Source: Candidatus Dadabacteria bacterium RIFCSPHIGHO2_12_FULL_53_21
GTDB taxonomy: Bacteria; Desulfobacterota_D; UBA1144; Nemesobacterales; UBA2774
DNA length: 8,265 nucleotides
Direction: 5' to 3'
Assembly (NCBI GenBank): GCA_001775255.1
Contig: MFCJ01000029.1
Coordinates: forward strand, 1-8,265
Shown: positions 6,397 to 8,265 of the stretch, one piece after another
Numbering within the stretch: position 1 is the stretch's first letter
How the letters are laid out: each line of letters opens with the position of its first letter
The notes under the pieces: model-generated
What the model saw: the letters and a program-made list of their open reading frames with translations, nothing else
Told to the model about the DNA's origin: nothing
The model's database searches: none
Translations under genes and position numbers: made by a program

Positions 6397-7740
6397 TCAT
6401 CTGAAGAAGAAATAACTCACCAGCGTGATCACTATTCCGCAAGCTATGTCCAGGCAGAGCCCCGCTTTTATCATGCTCCTCTGACGTACCCTCTCGGTCC
6501 CGAATACGAGGGCGTTAGGCGGCGTGCCTACCGGCAGCATGAATCCGCAGGAAGCCGCTATCCCGACGCTGAGCGCGATCGCCTCGGGCGAGTCCTGCAT
6601 TGTCTCCTGACCGAGGACGAGGAATATAGGCACCATTATCGCCGCGGTCGCCGTGTTGCTTGCGAACTCGGAAAGCAGGATCACGAACATCACCGACCCC
6701 AGAATGAGCGGGAACGGGCCGTGTATCGAAAGGTGGTCCCTCACCAGATCGGCGAGGAATTTGCTCGCGCCTGTCTCCGACAGGACCGCGCTCAATACGA
6801 TGCCCCCGCCGAACAGCAGGAGCACGCCCCAGTCCGTGAACCTTTCTATCTCTTTCCATTTTATCGTGCCCGAGACTACCAGCATGAATATCGCCAGTAT
6901 GGCTACTATGGAGTCGAATTCCTTCTCGATGCCGAGGCGTGAAGATATCGGCCCGCTGAATATCCAGAGTACGACTGTTACGCCGAATATCGCCGCAAGC
7001 TTGTATGTGTTTTTATCTATGGCGATCTGCCCGAGCCCGCCGTCCGCGGCGACCCCTCCTTTAGGCAGCTTCGGCCTGAGCACAAGATATAGTACGAGGA
7101 CCATTATAGGCATCAGTATAAGCACGAAAGGTACGCCCACTGAAAGCCAGTCCCTGAAATCCATCCCGAGGTTGGCGGCCGTGATCGCGTTGGGCGGGCT
7201 TCCCACCATAGTCCCGATGCCCCCGATGCTCGCCGCGTATGCGACACCCAGGAGTATGAATTCCTCTGTCGAAGTCGAGCTGTCTTTAATATTGGCGATG
7301 AGGCCGAGCGCGACCGGCAGCATTATAGCCGTCGTAGCCGTATTGCTTATCCACATGCTTATCAAGGCGGTCGAGGCGAATAAACCGAGGACAGAGAGAA
7401 GGGAGTTCGCTCCCGCGGCCTTCATTATATAACCGGCGATGAGCCGGTCGAGGCCGTGCTTATGGAGGGCCGCGGCGAGGGCGAAGCCCCCGAGAAAGAG
7501 AAATATCACAGGGTTCGCGAAGTGGCTCAGCGCGTCTTTAACGTCGAATATTCCCGTAAGTACGGCAAGTATGGGGACGAGGAGTGCGGTTACGGTAATA
7601 GGCAGTGCCTCGGTAAACCATAGCACCGCTACGAATATAAGAATCGCCAGGCCTTTCAGTATGCCTTTATCGACGGGCAGCAGAAAATAAACGGCGAGAG
7701 AAACTATAGTGCTTATCAGGATGATAAGGTTTTTATTCAT
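6397..7740 (-). CDS. SLC13/DASS-family sodium-coupled dicarboxylate-type transporter
   Basis: Inner-membrane secondary transporter of the divalent anion:Na+ symporter family (relatives of VcINDY, CitT and SdcS). Known members move succinate, malate, fumarate, citrate or related anions. The 447-residue protein has about eleven hydrophobic segments and the family's internal inverted repeat. Each half carries an SNT sodium/substrate motif, ISNTATTAIMLP (131-142) and ASNTATAAIMVP (360-371), followed by a paired GGIGTMVGSPPNAI (173-186) and GFMLPVGTPPNAL (399-411). LWFTEALPITVTALLVP (40-56) is the conserved N-terminal signature. Length equals the family norm and all key motifs are intact, so it should be functional. 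The C-terminus ends in FFFR. There is no strong ribosome-binding site before the ATG at 7740. It lies convergent to mce; export or import of succinate or another dicarboxylate would fit a methylmalonyl-CoA pathway, but the substrate cannot be read from sequence. Confidence 0.94.
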   Translation of the reverse strand: MNKNLIILISTIVSLAVYFLLPVDKGILKGLAILIFVAVLWFTEALPITVTALLVPILAVLTGIFDVKDALSHFANPVIFLFLGGFALAAALHKHGLDRLIAGYIMKAAGANSLLSVLGLFASTALISMWISNTATTAIMLPVALGLIANIKDSSTSTEEFILLGVAYAASIGGIGTMVGSPPNAITAANLGMDFRDWLSVGVPFVLILMPIMVLVLYLVLRPKLPKGGVAADGGLGQIAIDKNTYKLAAIFGVTVVLWIFSGPISSRLGIEKEFDSIVAILAIFMLVVSGTIKWKEIERFTDWGVLLLFGGGIVLSAVLSETGASKFLADLVRDHLSIHGPFPLILGSVMFVILLSEFASNTATAAIMVPIFLVLGQETMQDSPEAIALSVGIAASCGFMLPVGTPPNALVFGTERVRQRSMIKAGLCLDIACGIVITLVSYFFFR

Positions 7741-7820
7741 CGGCGGATCGGTGTTAAGTGCGGGTGAATCGTGCCTCGGCTGCCTGATAATTTGCCGATC
7801 GATGAGACATAGCTAAATGT

Positions 7821-7840
7821 ACTTTAAAGTTAATATTAAC
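7821..7840. repeat. Two overlapping perfect AT-rich palindromes upstream of the transporter gene
   Basis: ACTTTAAAGT (7821-7830) and GTTAATATTAAC (7829-7840) are each perfect palindromes and share two bases. They lie about 80-100 bases before the transporter start, where an operator could sit. No regulator can be named. Confidence 0.5.
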
Positions 7841-7869
7841 GATAGACACTTCCTTTTTTTATTTTTATT

Positions 7870-7904
7870 CCCTCCTTCTATAAGGGGGAGGGCTTAGGTG
7901 GGTG
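7870..7904 (+). repeat. CCCTCC/GGAGGG hairpin repeat, copy 1
   Basis: CCCTCC (7870-7875) pairs with GGAGGG (7887-7892), followed by a tail CTTAGGTGGGTG. The segment 7887-7904 agrees with 8072-8089 of copy 2 at 13 of 18 positions in the same orientation. It resembles dispersed intergenic hairpin repeats known from many bacterial genomes. Confidence 0.6.
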
Positions 7905-7940
7905 TATCAGATTTCATTTAATGAATCAGTAAAACCCGTT

Positions 7941-7963
7941 CGTCCTGAGCTTGTCGAAGGACG
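7941..7963. repeat. CGTCCT...AGGACG intergenic repeat
   Basis: Six-base inverted arms CGTCCT (7941-7946) and AGGACG (7958-7963) flank GAGCTTGTCGA. I remember the core CCTGAGCTTGTCGAAGG as a widely dispersed REP-like sequence in bacterial genomes. It is probably non-coding. Confidence 0.6.
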
Positions 7964-7978
7964 TACACAATATGTGTA
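7964..7978. repeat. Small hairpin adjoining the CGTCCT repeat
   Basis: TACACA and TGTGTA form a perfect six-base stem around ATA, starting at the base right after the preceding repeat ends. The abutment suggests one composite element or an insertion boundary. Confidence 0.4.
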
Positions 7979-8053
7979 TATCTGCTAGTTCTCCGTCACT
8001 CCTCAGCTTATGCCAATAAATAACGCCCGAGCCATAAATCCTTATTATAATTT

Positions 8054-8091
8054 CCCTCTCCCCAGCGTGGGAGAGGGTTTGGGTGAGGGGG
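8054..8091 (+). repeat. CCCTCTCCC/GGGAGAGGG hairpin repeat, copy 2
   Basis: A perfect nine-base stem, CCCTCTCCC (8054-8062) with GGGAGAGGG (8069-8077), closes a six-base loop and is followed by TTTGGGTGAGGGGG. It shares tail and orientation with copy 1 about 180 bases to the left. It would fold strongly in RNA, but there is no T-run after it, so it is not a standard terminator on the plus strand. Confidence 0.7.
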
Positions 8092-8265
8092 TACCTTAAA
8101 AATTAGTCAGTGATTTTAAAATTGTCTCGTTGTCCTGAACAGGCAAGCCGAGATTCACTCCAAGCCGTAAAAAAGCTACCCCGCCCTTATTTTCTCCAGG
8201 ACCCAAAGCCTTTTCCCGGTCCATCTCCCCCAGCCCGGGACCAGGAGCAAATACCTGCCCCTGAA

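Larger units (their letters stand above)
7741..8265. other. Intergenic region with repeats; no confident gene
   Basis: Upstream of the transporter start, 7741-7850 is presumably its promoter region, but no strong -35/-10 pair was found on the minus strand. From 7850 there is a T-rich stretch (7853-7868), then a cluster of short palindromic repeats (7870-8089). From about 8096 to the right edge both strands are open: a minus-strand frame runs 55 codons from 8263 to a TAA at 8098-8096, and a plus-strand frame with a GTG at 8110 runs 52 codons to the edge. Neither translation is recognisable, neither shows the AGG/ATA codon habit of the neighbours, and at most one can be real. No tRNA or rRNA was seen. 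Confidence 0.7.

Noticed and set aside
6653..7432. Long plus-strand open frame of 259 codons inside the transporter gene
   Set aside because: It is antisense to the SLC13-family gene, whose motifs are all intact. Its translation is Ser/Thr/Pro-rich with no recognisable domain.
7741..8265. CRISPR array or tRNA in the gene-free right end
   Set aside because: The repeats are not regularly spaced with unique spacers, and no cloverleaf with a TTC-containing T-arm was found.

Overview
The window is a gene-dense stretch of bacterial chromosome carrying seven confidently recognised genes, one of them cut by the left edge. The coding style is moderately GC-rich, with unusually heavy use of AGG for arginine and ATA for isoleucine. 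Signal-peptide and lipobox proteins indicate a diderm (Gram-negative type) cell. Together with MeaB, methylmalonyl-CoA epimerase and an exported-type Pcm, this suggests a deltaproteobacterium-like lineage (Desulfobacterota or Dadabacteria-like). That assignment is an impression from style and gene content, not a phylogenetic result.

Left part (1-2717): the 3' portion of meaB, the GTPase chaperone of B12-dependent methylmalonyl-CoA mutase, is followed by pcm, an isoaspartyl protein methyltransferase with an N-terminal hydrophobic segment. Convergent to pcm, on the minus strand, is a secreted LysM protein whose C-terminal part appears to consist of two diverged copies of one module.

Middle part (2718-5258): an AT-rich divergent promoter region separates the LysM gene from rng (ribonuclease G), which has a good sigma70-like promoter. 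Next comes a lipoprotein with an acidic linker and a C-terminal Ig/cadherin-like domain.

Right part (5259-7740): a small hotdog-fold thioesterase resembling the fluoroacetyl-CoA thioesterase (FlK) group and mce (methylmalonyl-CoA epimerase) are both on the plus strand. Convergent to mce is a 447-residue SLC13/DASS sodium-coupled dicarboxylate-type transporter. MeaB and Mce serve the same route (propionyl-CoA to succinyl-CoA), and a dicarboxylate carrier and an acyl-CoA thioesterase would fit beside it, but only the MeaB-Mce link is well supported.

Right end (7741-8265): about 525 bases without a confident gene. They hold AT-rich palindromes upstream of the transporter, two diverged copies of a CCCTC/GAGGG hairpin repeat, one CGTCCT/AGGACG repeat with an adjoining hairpin, and a right edge that is open on both strands and cannot be assigned.

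Most of the window is ordinary core metabolism and housekeeping. I see no clear undescribed multi-gene system. The points most worth following are the thioesterase with apparent changes at catalytic positions, the duplicated module in the LysM protein, the exported-type Pcm, the C8 tract at the predicted mce transcription start, and the repeat cluster at the right end.
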